A DNA stretch of 16,588 bases, from positions 1 to 16,588 of the forward strand of contig CALLQH010000137.1 in assembly GCA_938014945.1 (NCBI GenBank), written 5' to 3'. The notes below the pieces were generated by a model. The model saw only the letters and a list, made by a program, of their open reading frames with translations. It searched no databases and had not been told where the DNA came from. This stretch comes from an uncultured bacterium (lineage in GTDB: Bacteria > Pseudomonadota > Alphaproteobacteria > SP197). Shown here piece by piece: positions 1 through 5,795 of this stretch (the stretch's first letter is position 1; each line of letters starts with the position of its first letter). Position numbers and translations under genes: made by a program.

Positions 1-160
1 GCACGCTGAAGGCCATGCGCACCTGGTGGCGCGACATGTTGAACCGTTCGCTCAGCTGGTCCTCGAGCAGGCGCTCGCGCGGGCGCAGTCGTCCGAAGAT
101 GATGTCCTGCTTGATGCTCTCGATCAGCAGGGTGAGCTGGGTGTCGTTCTGGTTCTTCAC
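1..160 (-). CDS. GntR-family transcriptional regulator, N-terminal part (cut by window edge)
   Basis: The first 53 residues of a winged-helix GntR regulator are visible; the rest lies beyond the left edge. The translation shows the family's DNA-binding pattern: an N-terminal helix (LLIESIKQDIIFGRLRPRE), then LLEDQLSERFNMSRHQVRMAF, matching the IxxGxLxPGxxLxExxLAxxxxVSRxPVRxAL consensus of FadR/FCD-type members. The effector domain is not visible, so the FCD assignment is inferred. The start chosen is GTG at 160 because GAGGAA (172-167) sits six bases upstream; the same frame is open further upstream but offers no better start. The gene lies 34 bases downstream of the FAD oxidoreductase on the same strand and is probably cotranscribed with it. 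It is the best candidate regulator of the divergent catabolic operon through the inverted repeats at 1437-1456. Such regulators usually respond to a pathway substrate or intermediate, often a carboxylic acid. Confidence 0.85.
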   Translation of the reverse strand, partial: MKNQNDTQLTLLIESIKQDIIFGRLRPRERLLEDQLSERFNMSRHQVRMAFSV

Positions 161-166
161 GTCGTG

Positions 167-172
167 TTCCTC
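167..172 (-). promoter_or_regulatory. Ribosome binding site for the GntR gene
   Basis: GAGGAA on the minus strand lies six bases before the GTG at 160. It decides the start of the truncated GntR gene, since upstream in-frame codons lack a comparable site. Confidence 0.6.
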
Positions 173-194
173 GGCGTGGCGCTGGCGGTCTTCT

Positions 195-1343
195 TCACGA
201 TCCGACCGCAGCGAACATGGGCGCGGACGCGTTGCCCGCGAGCGTTCCGGACACGACCTCGGCGATGGCCAGCGACGAGGTCAGGCCCGGGGATTCAATC
301 CCGAACAGGTTGACCAGTCCGGCGATGCCATGCACCTCCGGTCCGGCGATCATGAAATCGGCAAAGGACGAATCCGGGCCGTGGATCTTCGGGCGGACAC
401 CAGCATAGCCCAGCTCAAGTTCCCGCTCCATCACATCCGGCCAATAGCGGCGCACAGCCTGCCGGAAGCCGTCCACGATCTCCGGACTGACGGTGAAATC
501 CATTTGATCGACCCAGGTGATGTCCGGGCCGAGTTTGGCGCGTCCGCCCAAGTCCAGGGTGACGTGCACGCCCAGGGCGCCGGGCACCGGCATGGGATAG
601 ATCAGGTGGCGGAAGGGCGAACGTCCGGTCACCGAAAGGTAGCAGCCGCGCGCCAGGTAACGCGGCGGAATGGTGGCAGGGTCCAGCCCTTCCATGGCCC
701 GCGCCAGGGCATGGGCGCCGTGGCCCGCGCAGTTGATGATGCTGCGGCAGGAAAGGGTGGTTTCGCCGCCGTTCTCGTCTGCGATGCGCAGGCTGAGGCC
801 GGCCTCGTCGGCCGTGCCGCCCAGGGCGCGGCTGCGGTGGATCACCATCGCGCCATGGGCTTCGGCCTCGCCCTGCAGGGCCAGCATGTAGCCGTGGCTG
901 TCGACGATGCCGGTCGACGGCGAGAGCAGGGCGGCCTCGCAGCGGACGGCGGGCTCCAGCGCGCGCGCCTCGGCGGCATCGAGCGGGCGCAGGTTGTCGA
1001 CGCCGTTGCCTGCGGCGGTTTCCTTCAGCGCGTGAAGGGCAGGGATCTCCTCGGGGGTCACCGCCACGATCAGCTTGCCGATGGCCTGCGCAGCAACGCC
1101 GTTGCGCGCGCAGTAATCATAGAGCAGGTCGCGGCCGCGCACGCAGAGCCGCGCCTTCAGGCTGCCCCTGGGATAGTAGATGCCGGCGTGGATGACCTCG
1201 GAATTGCGCGAGGAGGTGCCTTCGCCGATCGTGGCCTCGGCCTCGATCACCAGCACCTCGCGGCCCTCCAGGGCAAGTTGGCGCGCGACGGCGAGCCCCA
1301 CGACTCCCGCCCCGATCACCACAGCATCTGCGGCTTCGGACAT
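195..1343 (-). CDS. FAD-dependent oxidoreductase, L-2-hydroxyglutarate oxidase-like (DAO superfamily)
   Basis: This 382-residue flavoprotein probably oxidises a 2-hydroxyacid or similar substrate using FAD. The N-terminal dinucleotide-binding motif is GAGVVGLAVAR (residues 11-21), and the acidic residue ending the second strand is Glu34 (VIEAE). The segment SSRNSEVIHAGIYYP (44-58) followed by LKARLCVRG is characteristic of LhgO/L2HGDH-type proteins. So are YAGVRPKIHGP (313-323) and the C-terminal NLFGIESPGLTSSLAIAE (345-362), which closes the FAD site. Length fits the family (about 370-400). There is no signal peptide, so it is cytoplasmic or peripheral. The ATG at 1343 has GAGG ten bases upstream. 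It heads a minus-strand unit with the GntR gene and diverges from the lactonase/SDR/ABC operon, so it probably acts in the same pathway. L-2-hydroxyglutarate is only the best-known family substrate; the true substrate is not established. Confidence 0.85.
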   Translation of the reverse strand: MSEAADAVVIGAGVVGLAVARQLALEGREVLVIEAEATIGEGTSSRNSEVIHAGIYYPRGSLKARLCVRGRDLLYDYCARNGVAAQAIGKLIVAVTPEEIPALHALKETAAGNGVDNLRPLDAAEARALEPAVRCEAALLSPSTGIVDSHGYMLALQGEAEAHGAMVIHRSRALGGTADEAGLSLRIADENGGETTLSCRSIINCAGHGAHALARAMEGLDPATIPPRYLARGCYLSVTGRSPFRHLIYPMPVPGALGVHVTLDLGGRAKLGPDITWVDQMDFTVSPEIVDGFRQAVRRYWPDVMERELELGYAGVRPKIHGPDSSFADFMIAGPEVHGIAGLVNLFGIESPGLTSSLAIAEVVSGTLAGNASAPMFAAVGS

Positions 1344-1363
1344 CCCCTATAGACCTCGTCGCG

Positions 1364-1386
1364 GCGCCCTTCAGTCGGGCGCGCCC
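1364..1386. repeat. GC-rich inverted repeats in the leader of the FAD oxidoreductase gene
   Basis: GCGCCC (1364-1369) pairs with GGGCGC (1377-1382) across a seven-base loop. The second arm is part of a perfect ten-base palindrome, GGGCGCGCCC (1377-1386). The element lies about 20-45 bases upstream of the FAD oxidoreductase ATG, inside its probable leader. It could be a leader hairpin or an operator, or simply a product of high GC content. Confidence 0.3.
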
Positions 1387-1436
1387 GGTGCGTTGTTCGC
1401 TCTTTTGACCACCGTGCCGATCCTCGCCCGCATTTT

Positions 1437-1456
1437 CAACAAGATTGTTGACAATC
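1437..1456. promoter_or_regulatory. Candidate GntR operator: two overlapping inverted repeats with a -35 element
   Basis: CAACAA-GA-TTGTTG (1437-1450) and GATTGT-TG-ACAATC (1443-1456) are both perfect inverted repeats sharing eight bases. The second contains TTGT-N2-ACAA, the kind of short palindrome bound by FCD-type GntR regulators. The bases 1448-1453 are TTGACA, a perfect sigma-70-type -35 element pointing to the plus-strand operon. The -10 element is not convincing (the best at normal spacing is AAACTC near 1470). The site lies in the divergent region between the FAD oxidoreductase and the hydrolase, next to a GntR gene. A repressor bound here would block the plus-strand promoter. Sequence symmetry is observed; regulator identity is inferred. 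Confidence 0.5.
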
Positions 1457-1545
1457 ATGTCGCCATCGCAAACTCTCGCCCCATCGCCGGGCTGTCCGCA
1501 AGGCACAGGCCCACGTTCCGAAAGGTAGGAGAGTCGGGACGCGCG

Positions 1546-1553
1546 AAGGGGAG
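1546..1553 (+). promoter_or_regulatory. Ribosome binding site deciding a TTG start
   Basis: AAGGGGAG lies six bases before the TTG at 1560. The first in-frame ATG, at 1590, has no purine-rich site before it, so the TTG is the likely start of the alpha/beta hydrolase. Confidence 0.65.
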
Positions 1554-1559
1554 TAAGGT

Positions 1560-2384
1560 TTGTCGGTTCGCCACGCGAACATCAACGCCATGGATGTGTC
1601 CTACAGGCTGGAAGGCCTGGCGGATGCGCCCGTCGTGATGTTTTCCAACAGTCTCGCTGCTGATCTTTCCATGTGGGATGCCCAGGTGGAACGCCTGTCG
1701 GCGCGTTATCGCGTGCTGCGTTACGACACGCGCGGCCATGGCGGCACGTCGGCTCCTGCCGGCGCTTATGCCATCGAGGACCTCGCGGGCGATGCGGTGG
1801 CCCTGCTCGACCATCTGGGCATTGCTGAGGTCCACTTCGTCGGCCTGTCGCTGGGCGGCATGATCGGTCAGGTCATGGGTGCGCGCCACGGCGACCGCCT
1901 CATCAGCCTCACCCTCTGCGCCACGGCCAGCGAGATGGACCCCTCGATCTGGAAGACGCGCATCGAACAGGTGCAGCGCGACGGCGTCGCGCCCCTGGTC
2001 GATGGCACGCTCGAGCGCTGGTTCACGCCTGAGTTCCGTGCCGCCCATCCCGATGTGATGGCCGCCGTCGGCCGTGCCATCGCGGGAACCTCGGCGGCCG
2101 GTTATGCCGGCTGCGCCGCCGCCATCCGCGACATGAATCTGGTGCCCATGCTGGGCGACATCACCGTGCCGACGCTGATTGTGGCGGGCGCGGACGATCC
2201 TTCGACGCCGCCGGCCAAGGCGCAGGCGATCCACGAACGCATCGCGGGCTCCAGGCTCGCCGTTCTGGAGCGCGCCGCCCACCTGCTCAACATCGAGCAG
2301 GCCCAGGCCTTCGGCGAGCTTCTTGAACACTTCCTGGATGACCAGGAAAGCCATTCGCTGGCCCGGCGCAAGGCAGCCGGGTGA
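1560..2384 (+). CDS. Alpha/beta hydrolase, 3-oxoadipate enol-lactonase-like (PcaD family)
   Basis: A 274-residue alpha/beta hydrolase, probably a cytoplasmic lactonase or ester hydrolase. The nucleophile elbow is GLSLGG (95-100) with Ser97. The acid is in GADDPSTP (Asp212/213) and the base is His241 in AAHLLNIEQ. FSNSLAADLSMWD (28-40) and YDTRGHGGTSAP (55-66) match the oxyanion strand and the DxRGHG block of PcaD-type enol-lactonases. I take the TTG at 1560 because it has a good ribosome binding site and because VRHANINAMDVSYRLEG makes the first strands typical of the family; starting at ATG 1590 would remove part of the first strand. It is the first gene of the plus-strand operon. No beta-ketoadipate genes (pcaC, pcaB, pcaIJ) are nearby, so a sugar lactone or other lactone is as plausible as 3-oxoadipate enol-lactone. 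Confidence 0.85.
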   Translation: MSVRHANINAMDVSYRLEGLADAPVVMFSNSLAADLSMWDAQVERLSARYRVLRYDTRGHGGTSAPAGAYAIEDLAGDAVALLDHLGIAEVHFVGLSLGGMIGQVMGARHGDRLISLTLCATASEMDPSIWKTRIEQVQRDGVAPLVDGTLERWFTPEFRAAHPDVMAAVGRAIAGTSAAGYAGCAAAIRDMNLVPMLGDITVPTLIVAGADDPSTPPAKAQAIHERIAGSRLAVLERAAHLLNIEQAQAFGELLEHFLDDQESHSLARRKAAG

Positions 2385-2415
2385 CAGCGTAATTTCCCCA
2401 AACGGGGGGACTGAC

Positions 2416-2422
2416 GGGAGGA
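2416..2422 (+). promoter_or_regulatory. Ribosome binding site of the CUT2 binding-protein gene
   Basis: GGGAGGA is the strongest Shine-Dalgarno match of the operon. It lies ten bases before ATG 2433 and four before TTG 2427. The spacing does not settle the choice; I prefer ATG, which shortens the protein by only two residues. Confidence 0.55.
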
Positions 2423-2432
2423 TAGGTTGGTC

Positions 2433-3521
2433 ATGGATACCAAAGCGATGAAGATGCTGGCTCAGGAGGCGCTCGAGTACGCCGAATTCAGCCGGCGCAA
2501 GTTTCTCTCCACCAGCGCGCTGGCCGGTGGTTCGATGCTGCTGGCTGGCGGCGTTGCCGACAGCCTCGGCTTCAACAGCGCCCGCGCCCAGGACAAGAAG
2601 GTCCGGGTCGGCATTCCGCTGAACTACGGCCCCTTCAACCAGCCCTGGCGCCGTGGCTGCTGGCAGCTCGTGAAGACCGTTCTGGACATGGGCGGCGAGC
2701 CTGTGACCGTGCGCGGCGAGCCCAGCAAGCAGAGCGAGCAGGAAGCCGAACTGGCGCTGCTCGACCGTGGCATCGACGTCCTGTGCCTGGGCATCTATTC
2801 CCAGGAGTCCGAGACGGCCTTCATCGTCGACCAGGCCCATCAGCGCGGCATCAAGACCATCGGCTTTGCCGTTCCGGTCAAGGACTCGCCCGCCGTTCTG
2901 GAAGACAGCTTCGGCACGGGTCTGACGCTCGGCTACTTCATGCAGAACTACCTTGGTCGCCAGGGCGCCATCGTCCAGACGGCCGAGGACAAGGGCTTCT
3001 ACACGCCCTTCGACATGGAAGCCGATCAGGTCGACCTGATGACCAAGTACGAGCCGCGCATGGAAATGCTGCCCTTCATGCCGGGCAGCGTCTCGACCCA
3101 GGATCAGATCTCCAAGGGTCGCGAGAACATGCTCTCCTTCCTGCAGGCCCATCCCGAGCCCGGCTCGGTTGCGGGCTTCATCTCCTGGTGGTGGCCGCTC
3201 ACGATCGGCGCCGGTCAGGCGATGCAGCAGATGGGTCGTGACGACATCACGCTGTTCAACCACTACTTCTCCGATCAGTTCCTGCAGGAAATGGCGAGCG
3301 GCCAGTACCCGATCGTCTTCTCCACGGACGTGCCCTGGCATCTCATCGGCCAGCGCACGGGTGAACTCGCCATGGCCATGGGCATGGGCGAGGACGTCGC
3401 CAACATCCACTACCGCGTGCCCGTCACCGCCATCGTCCAGGAAGAGGCCGCCGCTGCGCTGGCCGAAGTCCAGGCGATGGACGAGGCCGCGATTGCCCTG
3501 CTCGCCGAGTACGGCGGCTAA
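2433..3521 (+). CDS. Sugar-type (CUT2) ABC transporter substrate-binding protein with Tat signal
   Basis: This 362-residue periplasmic binding protein of the Peripla_BP_4/ribose-binding class captures the substrate for the permease and ATPase encoded downstream. A 19-residue leader extension precedes the twin-arginine motif SRRKFLS (20-26), a short hydrophobic stretch (about 27-45) and a likely cleavage site after SARA (49-52). The mature part begins KKVRVGIPLNYGPFNQ and shows the alternating fold: ALLDRGIDVLCLG (108-120) and AHQRGIKTIGFAVP (135-148) resemble the 'multiple ligand-site, take seriously as a sugar' pattern of CUT2 receptors. WWWP (252-255) and several other aromatics may line the ligand site. 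The Tat signal implies folding in the cytoplasm before export. Ligand is unknown; CUT2 receptors bind pentoses, hexoses, polyols and autoinducer-2. It is followed by two hairpins (3530-3626), common after binding-protein genes. Confidence 0.87.
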   Translation: MDTKAMKMLAQEALEYAEFSRRKFLSTSALAGGSMLLAGGVADSLGFNSARAQDKKVRVGIPLNYGPFNQPWRRGCWQLVKTVLDMGGEPVTVRGEPSKQSEQEAELALLDRGIDVLCLGIYSQESETAFIVDQAHQRGIKTIGFAVPVKDSPAVLEDSFGTGLTLGYFMQNYLGRQGAIVQTAEDKGFYTPFDMEADQVDLMTKYEPRMEMLPFMPGSVSTQDQISKGRENMLSFLQAHPEPGSVAGFISWWWPLTIGAGQAMQQMGRDDITLFNHYFSDQFLQEMASGQYPIVFSTDVPWHLIGQRTGELAMAMGMGEDVANIHYRVPVTAIVQEEAAAALAEVQAMDEAAIALLAEYGG

Positions 3522-3529
3522 GGCCAACG

Positions 3530-3575
3530 GCGCAAGACCGGCCGCGGCGCTTCCCGCGTCGCGGCCGCCTTGCGC
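3530..3575 (+). promoter_or_regulatory. Stem-loop downstream of the binding-protein gene (first of two)
   Basis: GCGCAAG (3530-3536) pairs with CTTGCGC (3569-3575), and inside this CGGCCGCG (3539-3546) pairs with CGCGGCCG (3560-3567), leaving a 13-base loop. The stem starts nine bases after the stop codon. There is no T-run after it, so I read it as an mRNA-stabilising or attenuating hairpin and not a strong intrinsic terminator. Confidence 0.55.
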
Positions 3576-3598
3576 GGAATTACAGGTTCAGGGCGCGC

Positions 3599-3626
3599 GC
3601 GGCCGGCGGATCGATCCGCCGGCCGC
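3599..3626 (+). promoter_or_regulatory. Perfect 28-bp palindrome, second hairpin between binding protein and tautomerase genes
   Basis: The 28 bases are their own reverse complement, centred on ATCGAT; the left arm is GCGGCCGGCGGATC. As RNA this gives about a 12-bp, nearly all-GC stem with a four-base loop. It is not followed by T residues. With the preceding hairpin it would protect the upstream binding-protein message from 3' decay or lower downstream expression. A DNA-level role as a protein-binding palindrome is also possible. Confidence 0.55.
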
Positions 3627-3673
3627 CGCTCGCCTCTGACAAGCTCTGTTCAGGTTCAGGCGGAAAGCAGTCC

Positions 3674-3880
3674 ATGCCAGTCGTTCAAGTCCATCTCAAG
3701 GCCGGCCGCACGGTCGATCAGCGGCGCGAGCTGGTCAGCCGCATCACCGATGCGCTGGTCGATGTCTGCGGCTCCAACCGCGAAAACGTCCACGTCATCA
3801 TCGACGAAGTTCCCGAGGACAGCTGGGGCCGCGCCGGCACCCTGCTCTCGGATGTCCCGCCCCCCGGCGGAACCACCTGA
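3674..3880 (+). CDS. Tautomerase, 4-oxalocrotonate tautomerase (4-OT) family
   Basis: A 68-residue protein of the 4-OT family, whose members form small oligomers and use the N-terminal proline exposed after Met removal as general base for enol-keto conversion. Counting from Pro1, residues PVVQVHLKAGR give Pro1 and Arg11, both functional in 4-OT. VHVIIDEVPEDSWGRAG aligns with the VRVIITEMAKGHFGIGG block, so Trp50 replaces Phe50 and His39 replaces Arg39. The C-terminus (LLSDVPPPGGTT) is a few residues longer than in classical 4-OT (62 residues). The ATG at 3674 has only a weak GGAAAG site. It lies between the binding-protein and SDR genes in one operon with a lactonase. Canonical meta-cleavage genes are absent, so 2-hydroxymuconate is not implied; it may tautomerise an enol product of the lactonase or dehydrogenase. 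Confidence 0.85.
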   Translation: MPVVQVHLKAGRTVDQRRELVSRITDALVDVCGSNRENVHVIIDEVPEDSWGRAGTLLSDVPPPGGTT

Positions 3881-3940
3881 TAACGGGCAGCAGCCCCAAA
3901 GAAGAACAACACGAAGCGTGAAAGCAGAGGAGTTACCGCC

Positions 3941-4696
3941 ATGGCTGGCCGCCTCGAAGGCAAGAAGATCATCATCACCGGTGGCGTCAACAACATCGGC
4001 CTTGAGGCCGTGCGCGCCTTCCTTGCCGAGGGCGCCCGTGTCGTCATCGGCGACATCGACGAGAAGCGCGGCGCCGAGGTTGCCGGCGAACTGGGCGAGA
4101 AGGTCCACTTCGTCGCCGTCGACGTGACGAAGGAAGACAGCGTCGCCGCCATGGTCGAGAGCGGCGTGAAGTGGCTGGGCGGTCTCGATGCCCTGTGCCA
4201 GAACGCCGGCCTGCAGCGCTCCGGCGCCGTTACCGAATTCAACGCGGCCGACTGGGACGCGCTCTTTGCCGTCAATTCCCGCGCCCATTTCTTCGGCGCC
4301 AAGGCAGCCATTCCCCATCTGCGCAAGTCGGGCAAGGGCTCGATCGTCAACACGGCCTCGCTCGCGGGCCAGCGCGGCGGCCCCGGCATGACGGCCTATT
4401 CGGCGTCCAAGGGTGCGGTCATCGCCTTCGGCACGGCGCTCGCCATGGAGCTCGCGCCCGACAACATCCGGGTCAACACGATCTGCCCGGGCTGGGTCGA
4501 CACCGCCTTCAACCAGCCGGCCATCGACTTCATGGGCGGCGCCAAGCGTCAGGCGGACGTGGTCAAGGCCATCGTGCCCCTGGGCCGCCAGGCGCAGTCC
4601 AGCGAGATCGCGCCGCTCTTCGTCTATCTGGTTTCCGACGAGTCCTCGTACATGACCGCCCAGGCGATCACCGTCGATGGCGGCGTCTATAACTGA
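3941..4696 (+). CDS. Short-chain dehydrogenase/reductase (classical SDR)
   Basis: A 251-residue classical SDR, which oxidises an alcohol or reduces a carbonyl with a nicotinamide cofactor in the cytoplasm. The cofactor motif is TGGVNNIG (13-20), where the usual sixth-position Gly is Asn18. Asp38 at the end of the second strand (IGDID) suggests NAD(H) preference. NAG (88-90), Asn112, Ser140 (NTASLAG), and YSASK (Tyr153, Lys157) form the catalytic tetrad. CPGWVDT (182-188) and the C-terminal ITVDGGVYN are family hallmarks. The ATG at 3941 follows GAGGAG ten bases upstream. Context with a CUT2 importer and a lactonase suggests oxidation of an imported sugar, polyol or lactol. Substrate cannot be read from sequence. 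Confidence 0.9.
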   Translation: MAGRLEGKKIIITGGVNNIGLEAVRAFLAEGARVVIGDIDEKRGAEVAGELGEKVHFVAVDVTKEDSVAAMVESGVKWLGGLDALCQNAGLQRSGAVTEFNAADWDALFAVNSRAHFFGAKAAIPHLRKSGKGSIVNTASLAGQRGGPGMTAYSASKGAVIAFGTALAMELAPDNIRVNTICPGWVDTAFNQPAIDFMGGAKRQADVVKAIVPLGRQAQSSEIAPLFVYLVSDESSYMTAQAITVDGGVYN

Positions 4697-4759
4697 CGGG
4701 TGTAGGATTGCCGTCGCGGTCCGGCTCGGCCGGGCGACAGGCTTAGTGGAGAAAACGAC

Positions 4760-5782
4760 ATGACGGATACCGCGACGGCACAGGGACAGGGCACCCCCGG
4801 TGGGACGGTAATGGCCGAGAAGCGCGATCCCCTCTGGGTCCGTTTCCTGCGTACCTGGGGCACGATCCTGGTCATCGTGATCACGGCCATCGGCTTCGGC
4901 CTGTCCTCGGAATGGTTCTTCACCGTTTCGAACTTCAACAACATCCTGTTCTCGATGATCGTGAGCTGCCTCGTTTCCATGGGCCTCACCTATGTCGTCA
5001 TCGCCGGCAGTTTCGACCTTTCGATCGGCCTGACCGTGACGACGACATCGATCGTCACCGCCTACATGATTCCCGAGGTCGGACCCTGGCTGGCCATCGT
5101 CGTCGCCCTGCTGGCGGCCTGCCTGATCGGCTTCGTCAACGGCGCGCTCGTCACCTACGGCCGCCTCTCGGGCATCGTCGTGACGCTGGGCATGATGTTT
5201 GTCCTGGGTGGCATCAACATCTTCATGACCGGCGGCTACCAGATCGCCGTCGATTACGGCGAGCTTGCCTTCCGCTACATCGGCCAGGGCAAGATCGGCA
5301 TGATCGGCGTGCCGGTTCTGGTGCTGTTGGGCGTCTTCATCCTCGCTCACCTGCTGGCGACCAAGACCAAGGCCGGCCACTACATCACCGCCGTCGGCGA
5401 CAACCCCATGGCCGCCTTCTATTCGGGCATCAAGGTCTACACCTGGGTCATCGTGTCGTTCGTGCTGGCGGCCCTGCTCTCGGGCGTGGGCGGCGTCATC
5501 CTGACCTCGATCTCGTCCTCGGCGCAGCCGGTGGGCGGTCAGGGCTATTTGCTGGAGGCCTTCGCGGCGGTGTTCCTTGGCGCCACGGTGCTGGGCAAGG
5601 GCAAGCCGCATATCCTGGGCACCCTGCTCGGCGTCTTTTTCATCTACATGGTCAACTCCGGCATGAACATGGTGGGCTTCCCGTTTGCCGCCCGCCAGCT
5701 TTTCGCCGGTCTCATCCTCATCCTTGCGGTCGGCGCCAACGCCATGCTGAACCGCGAGGAAATCCACCTGAAGTTCATCTGA
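4760..5782 (+). CDS. CUT2 ABC transporter permease (RbsC-like)
   Basis: This 340-residue inner-membrane permease (BPD_transp_2) forms the substrate channel of the importer whose receptor is encoded upstream and whose ATPase follows. About 25 hydrophilic residues precede the first helix (about 34-50); further hydrophobic helices run through the protein, giving 8-10 spans. Family marks include AGSFDLSIG (resembling AGGIDLSVG of RbsC), GRLSGIVVTLG (GRIPSFIVTLG) and TAVGDNPMAAFYSGI (the cytoplasmic YALGGNPEAARLSGI coupling segment). The C-terminus REEIHLKFI is short. The ATG at 4760 follows GGAGAAAA. The ATPase gene begins 13 bases after the stop codon. Deviations from the RbsC consensus at the DLSxG and GxIPxF motifs suggest a ligand other than ribose. 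Confidence 0.9.
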   Translation: MTDTATAQGQGTPGGTVMAEKRDPLWVRFLRTWGTILVIVITAIGFGLSSEWFFTVSNFNNILFSMIVSCLVSMGLTYVVIAGSFDLSIGLTVTTTSIVTAYMIPEVGPWLAIVVALLAACLIGFVNGALVTYGRLSGIVVTLGMMFVLGGINIFMTGGYQIAVDYGELAFRYIGQGKIGMIGVPVLVLLGVFILAHLLATKTKAGHYITAVGDNPMAAFYSGIKVYTWVIVSFVLAALLSGVGGVILTSISSSAQPVGGQGYLLEAFAAVFLGATVLGKGKPHILGTLLGVFFIYMVNSGMNMVGFPFAARQLFAGLILILAVGANAMLNREEIHLKFI

Positions 5783-5795
5783 GGGTGGGACCATC

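Noticed and set aside
1455..3527. A 690-codon open frame on the minus strand
   Set aside because: It lies antisense to the hydrolase and binding-protein genes and gives a composition-biased protein without recognisable motifs.
1560..3880. Reading the hydrolase and tautomerase as aromatic (beta-ketoadipate or meta-cleavage) degradation genes
   Set aside because: No ring-cleavage dioxygenase, decarboxylase, hydratase or CoA transferase is in the window, and the transporter is of the sugar (CUT2) type.
4697..4759. Possible hairpin between the SDR and permease genes
   Set aside because: Pairing of GTCGC with GCGAC is short and interrupted; it is not clearly above what GC-rich spacers give by chance.
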